Source: RGIG250 sp045616885 (GTDB lineage: Bacteria; Bacillota; Negativicutes; Selenomonadales; Selenomonadaceae). From it: a DNA stretch of 21,790 nucleotides. The stretch's first letter is position 1. The number at the start of each line of letters is the position of its first letter. A program made the position numbers and the translations under genes. The stretch lies in contig JAZLHS010000152.1 of NCBI GenBank assembly GCA_045616885.1, positions 1-21,790 on the forward strand. Reading direction: 5' to 3'. Under the pieces are notes generated by a model. It saw only the letters and a program-made list of their open reading frames with translations, searched no databases and was not told the origin of the DNA. Shown one piece after another: positions 16,421-21,790 of the stretch.

Positions 16421-16461
16421 TCACAGCCCCTTTAATACAAATATTACCTCTTACAAAATCA

Positions 16462-16490
16462 TTGACAATAAATACACATCATGGTGTAAC
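16462..16490 (+). promoter_or_regulatory. Promoter of SDR gene
   Basis: A perfect TTGACA (16462-16467), a 17-nt spacer and TGTAAC (16485-16490), about 38 bp before the start codon. Confidence 0.5.
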
Positions 16491-16527
16491 ATATAGTTAC
16501 CGAAAAATATAAAAAAGAGGTGCAGCT

Positions 16528-17241
16528 ATGTGGAATAATCAGTTCAACGGCAAGGTGGCAATCGTTACCGGTGGGGCCAATGGTATCGGGAAAACTATTG
16601 CCGAGGAATTTCGCCGCAATGGGGCCGAGGTCTTCATCATCGATAAAGCCCCCGGCAATCACTTTGTCGGGGATATAGCAGACAAGGCGGTGCTGGAAAA
16701 ATTTGTTGCCGACATCCTTGCCCGCCATCCGCAGGTAGACTTCCTAATCAACAATGCCCTGCCCCTGATGAAAGGAATAGACGACTGCACCTATGAGGAA
16801 TTCAGCTATGCACAGGCGGTAGGCGTCACCGCTCCCTTTTACCTGACGAAGCTGCTCCGAAACAGCTTTGCCCCCGGAGCCGCCATCGTAAATATTTCCT
16901 CATCCCGCGACCGCATGAGCCAGCCTCAGACGGAAAGCTACACCGCCGCCAAGGGCGGAATTGCCGCTCTGACTCATGGACTGGCCATCAGTCTTGCCGG
17001 TCGAGTCCGGGTCAATTCCATCTCCCCCGGTTGGATTGATACGAAGGGCAGCGAATACACCGGCCCGGATGCCTACCAGCAGCCCGCCGGCAGGGTCGGC
17101 AATACGCTGGATATTGCCAATATGGCTCTCTATCTTTGTTCTGATATGGCGGGCTTTATCACCGGCGAGAATATTTGTATTGACGGTGGAATGACCCGAC
17201 AGATGATATACCACGGCGACTGTGGTTGGACACTCGAATAG
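16528..17241 (+). CDS. SDR-family oxidoreductase
   Basis: A 237-residue classical short-chain dehydrogenase/reductase, presumably cytosolic. The Rossmann glycine motif TGGANGIG is at residues 14-21, NNA follows in the middle, and the catalytic triad is S125 (NISSS), Y138 and K142 (ESYTAAK). Also present are the usual RVRVNSISPGW and a C-terminal ITGENICIDGGM. The acidic residue after the second strand (FIIDKAP) suggests NAD rather than NADP preference; the substrate is unknown. AGAGGTG lies before the ATG, and a promoter is at 16462. The LUD-domain gene begins 34 nt downstream with its own strong ribosome site, so the two may share a transcript. Confidence 0.93.
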   Translation: MWNNQFNGKVAIVTGGANGIGKTIAEEFRRNGAEVFIIDKAPGNHFVGDIADKAVLEKFVADILARHPQVDFLINNALPLMKGIDDCTYEEFSYAQAVGVTAPFYLTKLLRNSFAPGAAIVNISSSRDRMSQPQTESYTAAKGGIAALTHGLAISLAGRVRVNSISPGWIDTKGSEYTGPDAYQQPAGRVGNTLDIANMALYLCSDMAGFITGENICIDGGMTRQMIYHGDCGWTLE

Positions 17242-17275
17242 ATATGATTTGCTCTATATAAAAGGAGGACTTGCT

Positions 17276-17890
17276 ATGGAACTTACAAAGGTAAAAGCTG
17301 CTCTGGAGAACAATCGCTACGATGTGCAGCTCCTTAAGACAAAGGAAGAAGCCGCCGCCTATCTCGACGCCGCCATTGATGGCAAGCGCGTAGGCTTTGG
17401 CGACTCAGAAACCCTGCGGGCCATGAAGCTCTATGAGCTCCTGTCATCCCACAACGAGGTCATCGACCCGCCGCACCATGACAAGGAGAAAGGTATCGAA
17501 GACTTCCTGCGTCTCGGCCGCGAGGCACTGATGACCGACATCTTCCTGACCTCGGTGAATGCCCTGACTGAGCACGGAGAGATTATCAACATGGACAGAG
17601 CAGGCAACCGTCTGGCCGGCTCCCTCTTTGGCCATGAGCGGACTTATTTTGTCCTCGGCACCAATAAAATTGTGCCGGACATCGAAGCCGGCATAAAGCG
17701 GGTGCGAGAGGTAGCCGCTCCTCGCAATGCCAAGCGCAAGGGCAAGAAAACGCCCTGTGCCGTGAAGGGCGACCGCTGCTATGACTGCTCCAGTCCCGAG
17801 CGCATCTGCAATACACTGGCGATTCACTATAAAAAGATGAGCTATCGGCCAATGGAAGTCATCATCATCGAGGAAGAGCTGGGACTGTAA
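17276..17890 (+). CDS. LUD-domain (LutC/YkgG-like) protein
   Basis: A 204-residue protein of the DUF162/LUD family linked to lactate utilisation. Recognisable family segments are GKRVGFGDSETLR, LTEHGEIINMDRAGNR, LAGSLFGHERTYFVLGTNKI and a conserved Cys-rich tail (PCAVKGDRCYDC...RICN). The frame is open to 17222, overlapping the SDR gene, but AAAGGAGG at 17260-17267 places the start at ATG 17276. Standalone proteins of this type occur without lutA/lutB, as here, and their role is not settled. A bidirectional terminator follows at 17921. Confidence 0.9.
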   Translation: MELTKVKAALENNRYDVQLLKTKEEAAAYLDAAIDGKRVGFGDSETLRAMKLYELLSSHNEVIDPPHHDKEKGIEDFLRLGREALMTDIFLTSVNALTEHGEIINMDRAGNRLAGSLFGHERTYFVLGTNKIVPDIEAGIKRVREVAAPRNAKRKGKKTPCAVKGDRCYDCSSPERICNTLAIHYKKMSYRPMEVIIIEEELGL

Positions 17891-17920
17891 GACGACTTTC
17901 AACACGAAAAAATAAACTAA

Positions 17921-17977
17921 AAGATGGCTCCCACAGCTTGGTTGATTTGAAAGCTGTGGAAGCCATCTTTATTTTTT
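17921..17977. terminator. Bidirectional terminator
   Basis: AAGATGGCT then CCACAGCTT pairs with AAGCTGTGG and AGCCATCTT. It is followed by TATTTTTT on the plus strand and by TTTTAGTTTATTTTTT on the minus strand. It serves the LUD gene and the converging YaiI-like gene. Confidence 0.9.
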
Positions 17978-17979
17978 GA

Positions 17980-18420
17980 TTATATTCTAGCCTCGGCAAG
18001 CAGGCTTCTTAGTTTTTCCCTAAAGATTTCATCACATTCGTGATTTCTTTTCTTCGGCCCCTTTGTTCTCCCGCCTGCTCTCCTAATCTTCTTGCCGATA
18101 TATCTCATGTCAAGAAGTCGGTCAATATTCTCGTCAGTATAGAGCCAGCCATCCTGATGCAGAACTGTGGCGTTTTTGCCAAGCGCCATTGCGGCCAGCC
18201 CATAATCCTGTGTTACAACTATATCTCCGGAAGAGCACCTGTTAATGAGTGCCATGTCTACAGCATCGGCTCCCGCTCCAATCACAATGACTTCAGAGTA
18301 ATCGGACTTCATCACATGGTTGGTATCAATAAAGATGATTACGGGGATAGAAAACGCTCTTGCAACTTCTTCCGTAATCTTAACTACGGGACACGCATCC
18401 CCATCTATAAGTATCTTCAC
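17980..18420 (-). CDS. yaiI: YaiI/YqxD (UPF0178, DUF188) family protein
   Basis: A 146-residue small protein matching the YaiI/YqxD family: N-terminal KILIDGDACPV, IVIGAGADAVDMALINRC, GDIVVTQDYGLAAMALGK, and a late GGRTKGPKKRN. The conserved aspartates resemble PIN-like nuclease folds, but the function of the family is unknown. Two GTG starts are possible. 18432 gives four extra residues but sits 1 nt from AGGA. 18420 gives the family-typical N-terminus M-K-I-L-I-D and is preferred. The gene converges on the LUD gene with a shared terminator. Confidence 0.85.
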   Translation of the reverse strand: MKILIDGDACPVVKITEEVARAFSIPVIIFIDTNHVMKSDYSEVIVIGAGADAVDMALINRCSSGDIVVTQDYGLAAMALGKNATVLHQDGWLYTDENIDRLLDMRYIGKKIRRAGGRTKGPKKRNHECDEIFREKLRSLLAEARI

Positions 18421-18497
18421 TGCTGACAGCACTTCCTATCTTTCAGGATAAGATTATTGTATATCATATGATGCAGGGGCGGCAATATTTTCTATTT

Positions 18498-18812
18498 TCA
18501 ACCAGCGAATGCCATCGGTGCAGCCGCTCTGTCATCGATATAAACATCCGCTGTAATCTTCCTTGAGTCATTCCCCCAAAGTTCGAGAATTTCCGGTAGA
18601 TTCTCGTTTACCCTGTCAAATGTAAGTCCATGACTTCGGCACCATTCAACAGCTTTCTCAAGGTATTCACCAGAGCGGCAGGTCCACAGAATGAGCTTGT
18701 CTCCCTGTGCCTGCTTTTCTTTCAGCCCATTTATTAGAGGAATATTCGGCTGACCAATCTCCGGATACCGGCTTTCACAGAGTGTACCGTCAAAATCTAC
18801 TGCAATAATCAT
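18498..18812 (-). CDS. Small HAD-like hydrolase
   Basis: A 104-residue protein with the HAD nucleophile motif near its start (MIIAVDFDGTLC, D6 and D8), motif II threonine in LWTCRSGEYL, and an acidic VYIDDRA near the C-terminus. Minimal HAD proteins of this size are known (BT0820-like) and are probably phosphatases; the substrate is unknown. The frame is open upstream to 18869, but AAAGGAG lies 8 nt before the ATG at 18812, which gives the standard N-terminus. A perfect palindrome (18844-18859) lies just upstream. Confidence 0.85.
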   Translation of the reverse strand: MIIAVDFDGTLCESRYPEIGQPNIPLINGLKEKQAQGDKLILWTCRSGEYLEKAVEWCRSHGLTFDRVNENLPEILELWGNDSRKITADVYIDDRAAAPMAFAG

Positions 18813-18843
18813 ATATTCATTTCTCCTTTCTCTCTTTGTAGCC

Positions 18844-18859
18844 TTATCATACCTGATAA
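18844..18859. promoter_or_regulatory. Possible operator palindrome upstream of HAD gene
   Basis: TTATCA-TACC-TGATAA is a perfect 6-4-6 inverted repeat about 32 bp upstream of the HAD start, where a repressor could bind. It is short, so chance is possible. Confidence 0.3.
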
Positions 18860-18931
18860 CCTGTTCCATTTATCGGTCTTTAAGTAAAAAAACAGGAGCC
18901 TATTTTCATTCTAGAATTAGATTTTCATTCA

Positions 18932-18960
18932 AGGACAAATCAAAAAATTTGGTATATAAT
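18932..18960 (+). promoter_or_regulatory. Promoter of NimA-like gene
   Basis: AGGACA (18932-18937), a 17-nt spacer and a consensus TATAAT (18955-18960), 35 bp before the start codon. Confidence 0.5.
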
Positions 18961-18995
18961 TACCTCAAAACACTTATATGTAAGGGGCTGTAATC

Positions 18996-19469
18996 ATGCG
19001 TCAAAAAAACAGAGAAGTAACTGACAGAACCGAGATTATCGAGATTATGCGCCGATGTGATGTATGCCGGATTGCCCTCAACAATGAAGGTTTCCCCTAC
19101 ATCATCCCCCTGAATTTTGGTCTTCAGGCAGATGATACTGCTATTCGGCTTATTTTCCACAGTGCATTAGAGGGCACAAAGATTGACCTGATAAAAAAGG
19201 ATAACCGGGTCTCCTTTGAAATGGACTGCAAGCATGAACTGCAGTATTTTGAAGAAGCCGGCTATTGCACGATGGCCTATGAGAGTGTCATCGGTACAGG
19301 AAGAATCCGAATCCTTGATGAGGAGGCGAAAGAAGCAGCTCTCCATCAGATAATGGAGCACTACCATCCCGGCAAAAATGCGTACTTTAATACCGCCGCC
19401 ATTTCGCGCACACTGGTTTATGTGCTTGATGTGGAAACCATCACCGGAAAGCGGAAGCTGCCAAAATAA
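18996..19469 (+). CDS. NimA-like / pyridoxamine 5'-phosphate oxidase-family protein
   Basis: A 157-residue split-barrel flavin-binding protein of the group that includes the Nim nitroimidazole-resistance reductases. Family features are REVTDRTEIIEIM, CDVCRIALNNEGFPYIIPLNFG, a histidine in IFHSALEGTKIDLI (H55), and RVSFEMDC. Whether it reduces nitroimidazoles or has another flavin-dependent role cannot be judged, since many such genes are housekeeping. AAGGGG precedes the ATG. No terminator is obvious downstream. Confidence 0.88.
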   Translation: MRQKNREVTDRTEIIEIMRRCDVCRIALNNEGFPYIIPLNFGLQADDTAIRLIFHSALEGTKIDLIKKDNRVSFEMDCKHELQYFEEAGYCTMAYESVIGTGRIRILDEEAKEAALHQIMEHYHPGKNAYFNTAAISRTLVYVLDVETITGKRKLPK

Positions 19470-19611
19470 CGCTTTGTTGCGGCTCGTATCTACAATACAA
19501 AAGAAAAACTGATACCCCAAAAGATTTTCTATAAAAGTCCCTTTAATGGCCACAGTTAAACAGTAGACTAAGGCTGTAAAAAGAAATCAACCCTTAAAGG
19601 AGGCTTTTATT

Positions 19612-19806
19612 ATGAAAAAATTATCAAATGCGCGCAGTATCTGTGCAGCCACTCCTTCGTCAATGAGCCATAATTCTGCAAGAAACAATTCTGTTCAGGT
19701 TCTATACCTCGGCGACAAGGGAAAGCTCACGTATGCTTCAAGCGGCCGAGCTGTCAGCCAAAAGATTGCCGACAAGCTCGGCATCAGTAAATTCAACTTC
19801 TTCTGA
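19612..19806 (+). CDS. Unknown 64-residue protein
   Basis: I do not recognise this gene. It is supported by an excellent ribosome site (AAAGGAGG, 8 nt before the ATG) and by a terminator 22 nt after its stop. The N-terminal half is Ser/Ala/Asn-rich and probably disordered (SSMSHNSARNNS). The C-terminal half looks folded (VQVLYLGDKGKLTY; RAVSQKIADKLGISKF) and ends in FNFF. No signal peptide or membrane segment is seen. A weak promoter (TTTAAT, 16 nt, TAGACT) lies at 19542-19569. It could be a small regulator or a precursor peptide; neither is shown. Confidence 0.65.
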   Translation: MKKLSNARSICAATPSSMSHNSARNNSVQVLYLGDKGKLTYASSGRAVSQKIADKLGISKFNFF

Positions 19807-19828
19807 AAAACGCATACACGAAAACAAA

Positions 19829-19868
19829 AAGTGCTGAACAGGAAACAAACCGGTTCAGCACTTCTTCT
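19829..19868. terminator. Bidirectional terminator
   Basis: A perfect 11-bp stem (AAGTGCTGAAC / GTTCAGCACTT) is followed by CTTCTT on the plus strand and TTTGTTTT on the minus strand. It lies between the 64-residue gene and the converging carbonic anhydrase gene. Confidence 0.88.
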
Positions 19869-19885
19869 TGCAATATTTCGAACTT

Positions 19886-20461
19886 TCAGGAGAGAAATTC
19901 CACTCTGCCGTCATCTATGTGATACATGGCGCCGATGACCTTCATCCCCAGTTCCTGCTCTATCTCCTTGATCTCCAGACTGTTCTCTATCTTCTCTACA
20001 CAGTGGCGGACATTCAGGCAGGCCGCCTCATAGGGGTCAGTCACCTCGCCGATAGCCTCTCTGATATCGTCAGTAATATACTTTATAAATCCATCCGGAT
20101 CATGATTGATGGCCGCATCCACCGCCCCGCACTTCGTATGCCCAAGCACCACTATCAGCGAAGCCCCCAGATGACCGGCGCAGTACTCGATACTGCCCAG
20201 CTGGTGAGCATCAATAACATTGCCCGCCACGCGGATTACAAACAGCTCCCCCAGCCCGGCCATGAAGATGCTTTCCGGGATGACCCGGGAATCTGAGCAA
20301 GTGACTACGATAGCGTAGGGCAGCTGACCCTGCTCGGATAGCCGCTGTCTTAGCGCAGGAGAAACATCACTGTCATTCTTCGCAGCTGTCAGATACAGTT
20401 CGTTGCCCTTTTTCAGCTTCTGCAATGCCTCAGCACTGGAAATATTTAATTGATGATGCAC
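19886..20461 (-). CDS. Beta-class carbonic anhydrase
   Basis: A 191-residue zinc enzyme interconverting CO2 and bicarbonate. Zinc ligands and catalytic residues are visible: C55-S-D57-S-R59 and H108-T-K-C111 (LGHTKCGAV). The segment VIRVAGNVID is typical of the family. It starts at GTG 20461 with AGGGGG 8 nt upstream, and a promoter lies at 20498-20526. No signal peptide is seen, so it is cytosolic, where it could supply bicarbonate for carboxylases. It is unlinked to other carbon genes, apart from the CO2-releasing aspartate decarboxylase 8 kb away. Confidence 0.94.
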   Translation of the reverse strand: MHHQLNISSAEALQKLKKGNELYLTAAKNDSDVSPALRQRLSEQGQLPYAIVVTCSDSRVIPESIFMAGLGELFVIRVAGNVIDAHQLGSIEYCAGHLGASLIVVLGHTKCGAVDAAINHDPDGFIKYITDDIREAIGEVTDPYEAACLNVRHCVEKIENSLEIKEIEQELGMKVIGAMYHIDDGRVEFLS

Positions 20462-20497
20462 AGGTACCGCCCCCTAAAATAAACTTGACCAAGAAAG

Positions 20498-20526
20498 ATT
20501 ATAACATTGTTCGTACCTTTTGGCAT
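20498..20526 (-). promoter_or_regulatory. Promoter of carbonic anhydrase gene
   Basis: On the minus strand, ATGCCA (20521-20526), a 17-nt spacer and TATAAT (20498-20503), with an extended TG one base upstream of the -10 (TGTTATAAT). Confidence 0.55.
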
Positions 20527-20607
20527 AAGAAAATACTTCGCTCTTAAGAAATTCGATTTACAATCTTTTTTCGATAACAGCTTTACATCTTCCCTACGCT
20601 TCTGTAC

Positions 20608-20690
20608 TATAATCATAATGGAGGGAATACGTTGTAGGGCGGGACGATTGGTGTCCGATGTCCTCGAACAACGCGATTCCCTTTTTCTAT
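20608..20690 (+). ncRNA. Candidate small structured RNA ending in a terminator
   Basis: A TATAAT at 20608-20613 (weak -35 region) is followed by a long folded stem. AGGGAAT (20622-20628) pairs with ATTCCCT (20676-20682), GTTGT (20631-20635) with ACAAC (20668-20672), and inner GGAC (20642-20645) with GTCC (20653-20656). It ends in CCCTTTTT, as a rho-independent terminator does. It could be an independent small RNA or a leader. I do not recognise it, and there is no convincing protein in this interval. Confidence 0.4.
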
Positions 20691-20735
20691 GTAAAATGCA
20701 AGAAAGCTCCTTCTTGGCGACTGTAATAAATATTA

Positions 20736-20764
20736 TTGCTATACGACCTAAAAAATGCTAGAAT
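20736..20764 (+). promoter_or_regulatory. Promoter of antisense RNA
   Basis: TTGCTA (20736-20741), an exact 17-nt spacer and TAGAAT (20759-20764), with an extended -10 TG dinucleotide (TGCTAGAAT). Transcription would start near 20771. Confidence 0.6.
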
Positions 20765-20770
20765 AAAAGA

Positions 20771-20857
20771 CAGCAAGAGGCCGCTGATTTCGCGTGTCAG
20801 CTCCCTCAGATATCGAGTAGAAGCTGGCTACTGCAAATAGCCAGCTTCGTTCTTTTC
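20771..20857 (+). ncRNA. Antisense RNA, probable type I antitoxin
   Basis: A predicted transcript of about 87 nt with two hairpins. The first is GCTGA (20783-20787) with TCAGC (20798-20802), extended by GAGG/CCTC. The terminator is GAAGCTGGCTA with TAGCCAGCTTC, followed by GTTCTTTT. It converges on the minus-strand toxin gene, whose stop codon is at 20868, so it is complementary to the toxin mRNA 3' untranslated region. This is the layout of known pairs such as txpA/ratA. Pairing and RNA decay as the mode of action are inferred from that precedent. Confidence 0.55.
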
Positions 20858-20867
20858 ATCACAAATA

Positions 20868-20945
20868 CTATTTGCGACTATAATAAACTGTGGCCACCAG
20901 CGTTAGCACAGCAATCGCAAGCGAAAGCGTTTCGTACATACTCAT
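20868..20945 (-). CDS. Holin-like type I toxin peptide
   Basis: A 25-residue peptide beginning MSMYETLSLAIAVLTL and ending VATVYYSRK: a short N-terminus, one membrane helix and a basic tail. This resembles the small 'putative holin-like toxin' family (M..YE.L.L......L), which inserts in the membrane. The ribosome site AGGGGG lies 7 nt before the ATG and is locked in a CCCC-GAAA-GGGG tetraloop hairpin, so translation is probably throttled, as in known type I toxins. The promoter is at 20998-21027. After the stop the mRNA would run into sequence complementary to the antisense RNA. Its own end may be the GCTGA/TCAGC hairpin followed by a T-rich stretch on the minus strand near 20770. Confidence 0.65.
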   Translation of the reverse strand: MSMYETLSLAIAVLTLVATVYYSRK

Positions 20946-20997
20946 GGTACCACCCCCTTTCGGGGAACCGACTATCAACGGCATTACTGTCGTGCGT

Positions 20998-21027
20998 ATT
21001 TTATCACAGACTAATAAAAACAATCAA
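20998..21027 (-). promoter_or_regulatory. Promoter of toxin gene
   Basis: On the minus strand, TTGATT (21022-21027), an 18-nt spacer and TAAAAT (20998-21003), giving a leader of about 45 nt before the toxin ATG. Confidence 0.55.
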
Positions 21028-21069
21028 GAGCAAATGCGTATTCTCAATAATTGCTAAGTCATCTATACA

Positions 21070-21092
21070 GCTCACCTCGGTGAGCTTTTTTT
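21070..21092 (+). terminator. Terminator abutting CRISPR array
   Basis: GCTCACC-TC-GGTGAGC is followed by seven Ts, the last of which belong to the first (degenerate) repeat. It would stop plus-strand transcription from entering the array in the antisense direction. Confidence 0.75.
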
Positions 21093-21790
21093 AATCCGCC
21101 TATGCGGCGGTCTACGATGGTCGTAAGTCCGATAAGCCGCATCTATCTTTCTAAGCCGCCTATGCGGCGGTCTACGCCGGTCGTAAGTCCGATAAGCCGC
21201 ATGTATCTTTCTAAGCCGCCTATGCGGCGGTCTACCTCGTCGGTTTCTTCTCTTATGCCGTTTGCAATTTCTAAGCCGCCTATGCGGCGGTCTACAACAG
21301 AGAGAACTTGCAAAGGCTTGTGGTGTTTTTCTAAGCCGCCTACGCGGCGGTCTACGGGTGTCTCGCAAGTATCTCTACGAAAGGTATTTTCTAAGCCGCC
21401 TACGCGGCGGTCTACTATACGGCACCCATTCATCCTCCCACCTGTTCATTTCTAAGCCGCCTATGCGGCGGTCTACGAAGCCGGTTAACTGCCTGTTGAT
21501 TAAAATATTTTTCTAAGCCGCCTATGCGGCGGTCTACGTACTGTCGATAGATGTGCTTATCGTTGATAATTTCTAAGCCACCTATGCGGCGGTCTACGTA
21601 ATCTGACAAGCTGGCCACCCCGCCGAGCTATTTCTAAGCCGCCTATGCGGCGGTCTACGCTGAAGCCGGTATTGATCTTACTGATATAGATTTCTAAGCC
21701 GCCTATGCGGCGGTCTACGACAAATTTTTCAACATCCCGAACGGCGCCGATTTCTAAGCCGCCTATGCGGCGGTCTACGTGTGACTTGGT
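21088..21790 (-). CRISPR. Type I-F-like CRISPR array (continues past window)
   Basis: Twelve 28-nt repeats start at 21088, 21148, 21208, 21268, 21328, 21388, 21449, 21510, 21570, 21631, 21691 and 21751. Eleven full spacers of 32-33 nt and one cut spacer are present. On the plus strand the repeat runs TTTCTAAGCCGCC-TATGC-GGCGGTCTAC, i.e. minus-strand sense GTAGACCGCC...GGCGGCTTAGAAA. The length, the 5-bp stem and the TTAGAAA end match type I-F repeats. Transcription is therefore probably leftward, with the leader beyond the right edge. The repeat at 21088 has two mismatches (at 21091 and 21095), as expected for the leader-distal end. Repeats at 21328 and 21388 have TACGC, and 21570 has CCACC. 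The first two spacers are near-identical. No cas gene is in the window. Confidence 0.96.

Noticed and set aside
20507..20761. An 84-codon plus-strand frame
   Set aside because: No ribosome site and no family resemblance, and it overlaps the carbonic anhydrase promoter and the candidate structured RNA.
21072..21618. Several open frames with repeated RRPPHRRLRK- or SKPPMRRST-like peptides
   Set aside because: They are translations of the CRISPR repeats; the 60-61-nt periodicity explains the protein repeats.

Overview
The window looks like chromosomal DNA of a Negativicutes bacterium (Firmicutes lineage with an outer membrane; Selenomonas-like). The evidence is Firmicutes-style strong Shine-Dalgarno sites (AAGGAGG), the gene repertoire, and a type I-F-like CRISPR repeat. 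No 16S rRNA or other phylogenetic marker is present, so this placement is inference.

Layout. 1-273: terminators and a short non-coding stretch. 274-1467 (-): complete class I/II aminotransferase (copy A). 1719-5613 (+): a mobile-element-like module with an HTH/zinc-finger protein, a SHOCT-like small protein and two tandem, non-identical large serine recombinases. 5765-6475 (-): a second aminotransferase (copy B), broken just before its PLP-lysine motif. 6748-7782: DUF6765-like protein with a possible metal site. 7947-10022: methyl-accepting chemotaxis protein. 10255-12309: aspartate 4-decarboxylase carrying a signal peptide, followed by a VOC/glyoxalase-like protein. 12443-14029: an aberrant dicarboxylate/amino acid symporter-fold transporter with an extra N-terminal domain, preceded by a terminator-like leader. 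14131-14874: Sir2 deacylase. 15027-16109: response regulator with an HD-GYP output domain. 16161-16440: a gene-free, strongly palindromic multi-branched element. 16528-17890: SDR oxidoreductase and LUD-domain protein. 17980-18812 (-): YaiI/YqxD-like and small HAD-like genes. 18996-19469: NimA-like flavin-binding protein. 19612-19806: unknown 64-residue protein. 19886-20461 (-): beta-carbonic anhydrase. 20608-21027: a candidate structured RNA and a probable type I toxin-antitoxin locus absent from ordinary ORF calling (25-residue hydrophobic peptide on the minus strand, antisense RNA on the plus strand). 21088-21790: a type I-F-like CRISPR array with 12 repeats that runs off the window; no cas genes are visible.

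How parts may work together. The aspartate decarboxylase and the transporter-fold protein suggest an aspartate/alanine (or related C4 acid) metabolic unit, but the transporter has lost the canonical sodium-binding motifs. The MCP and HD-GYP regulator are signalling genes. The recombinase module and the broken aminotransferase mark a site of past rearrangement. The strongest candidates for undescribed biology are the toxin/antisense-RNA locus next to the CRISPR array, the palindromic element at 16181-16420, the paired recombinases, and the modified transporter with its leader hairpin.
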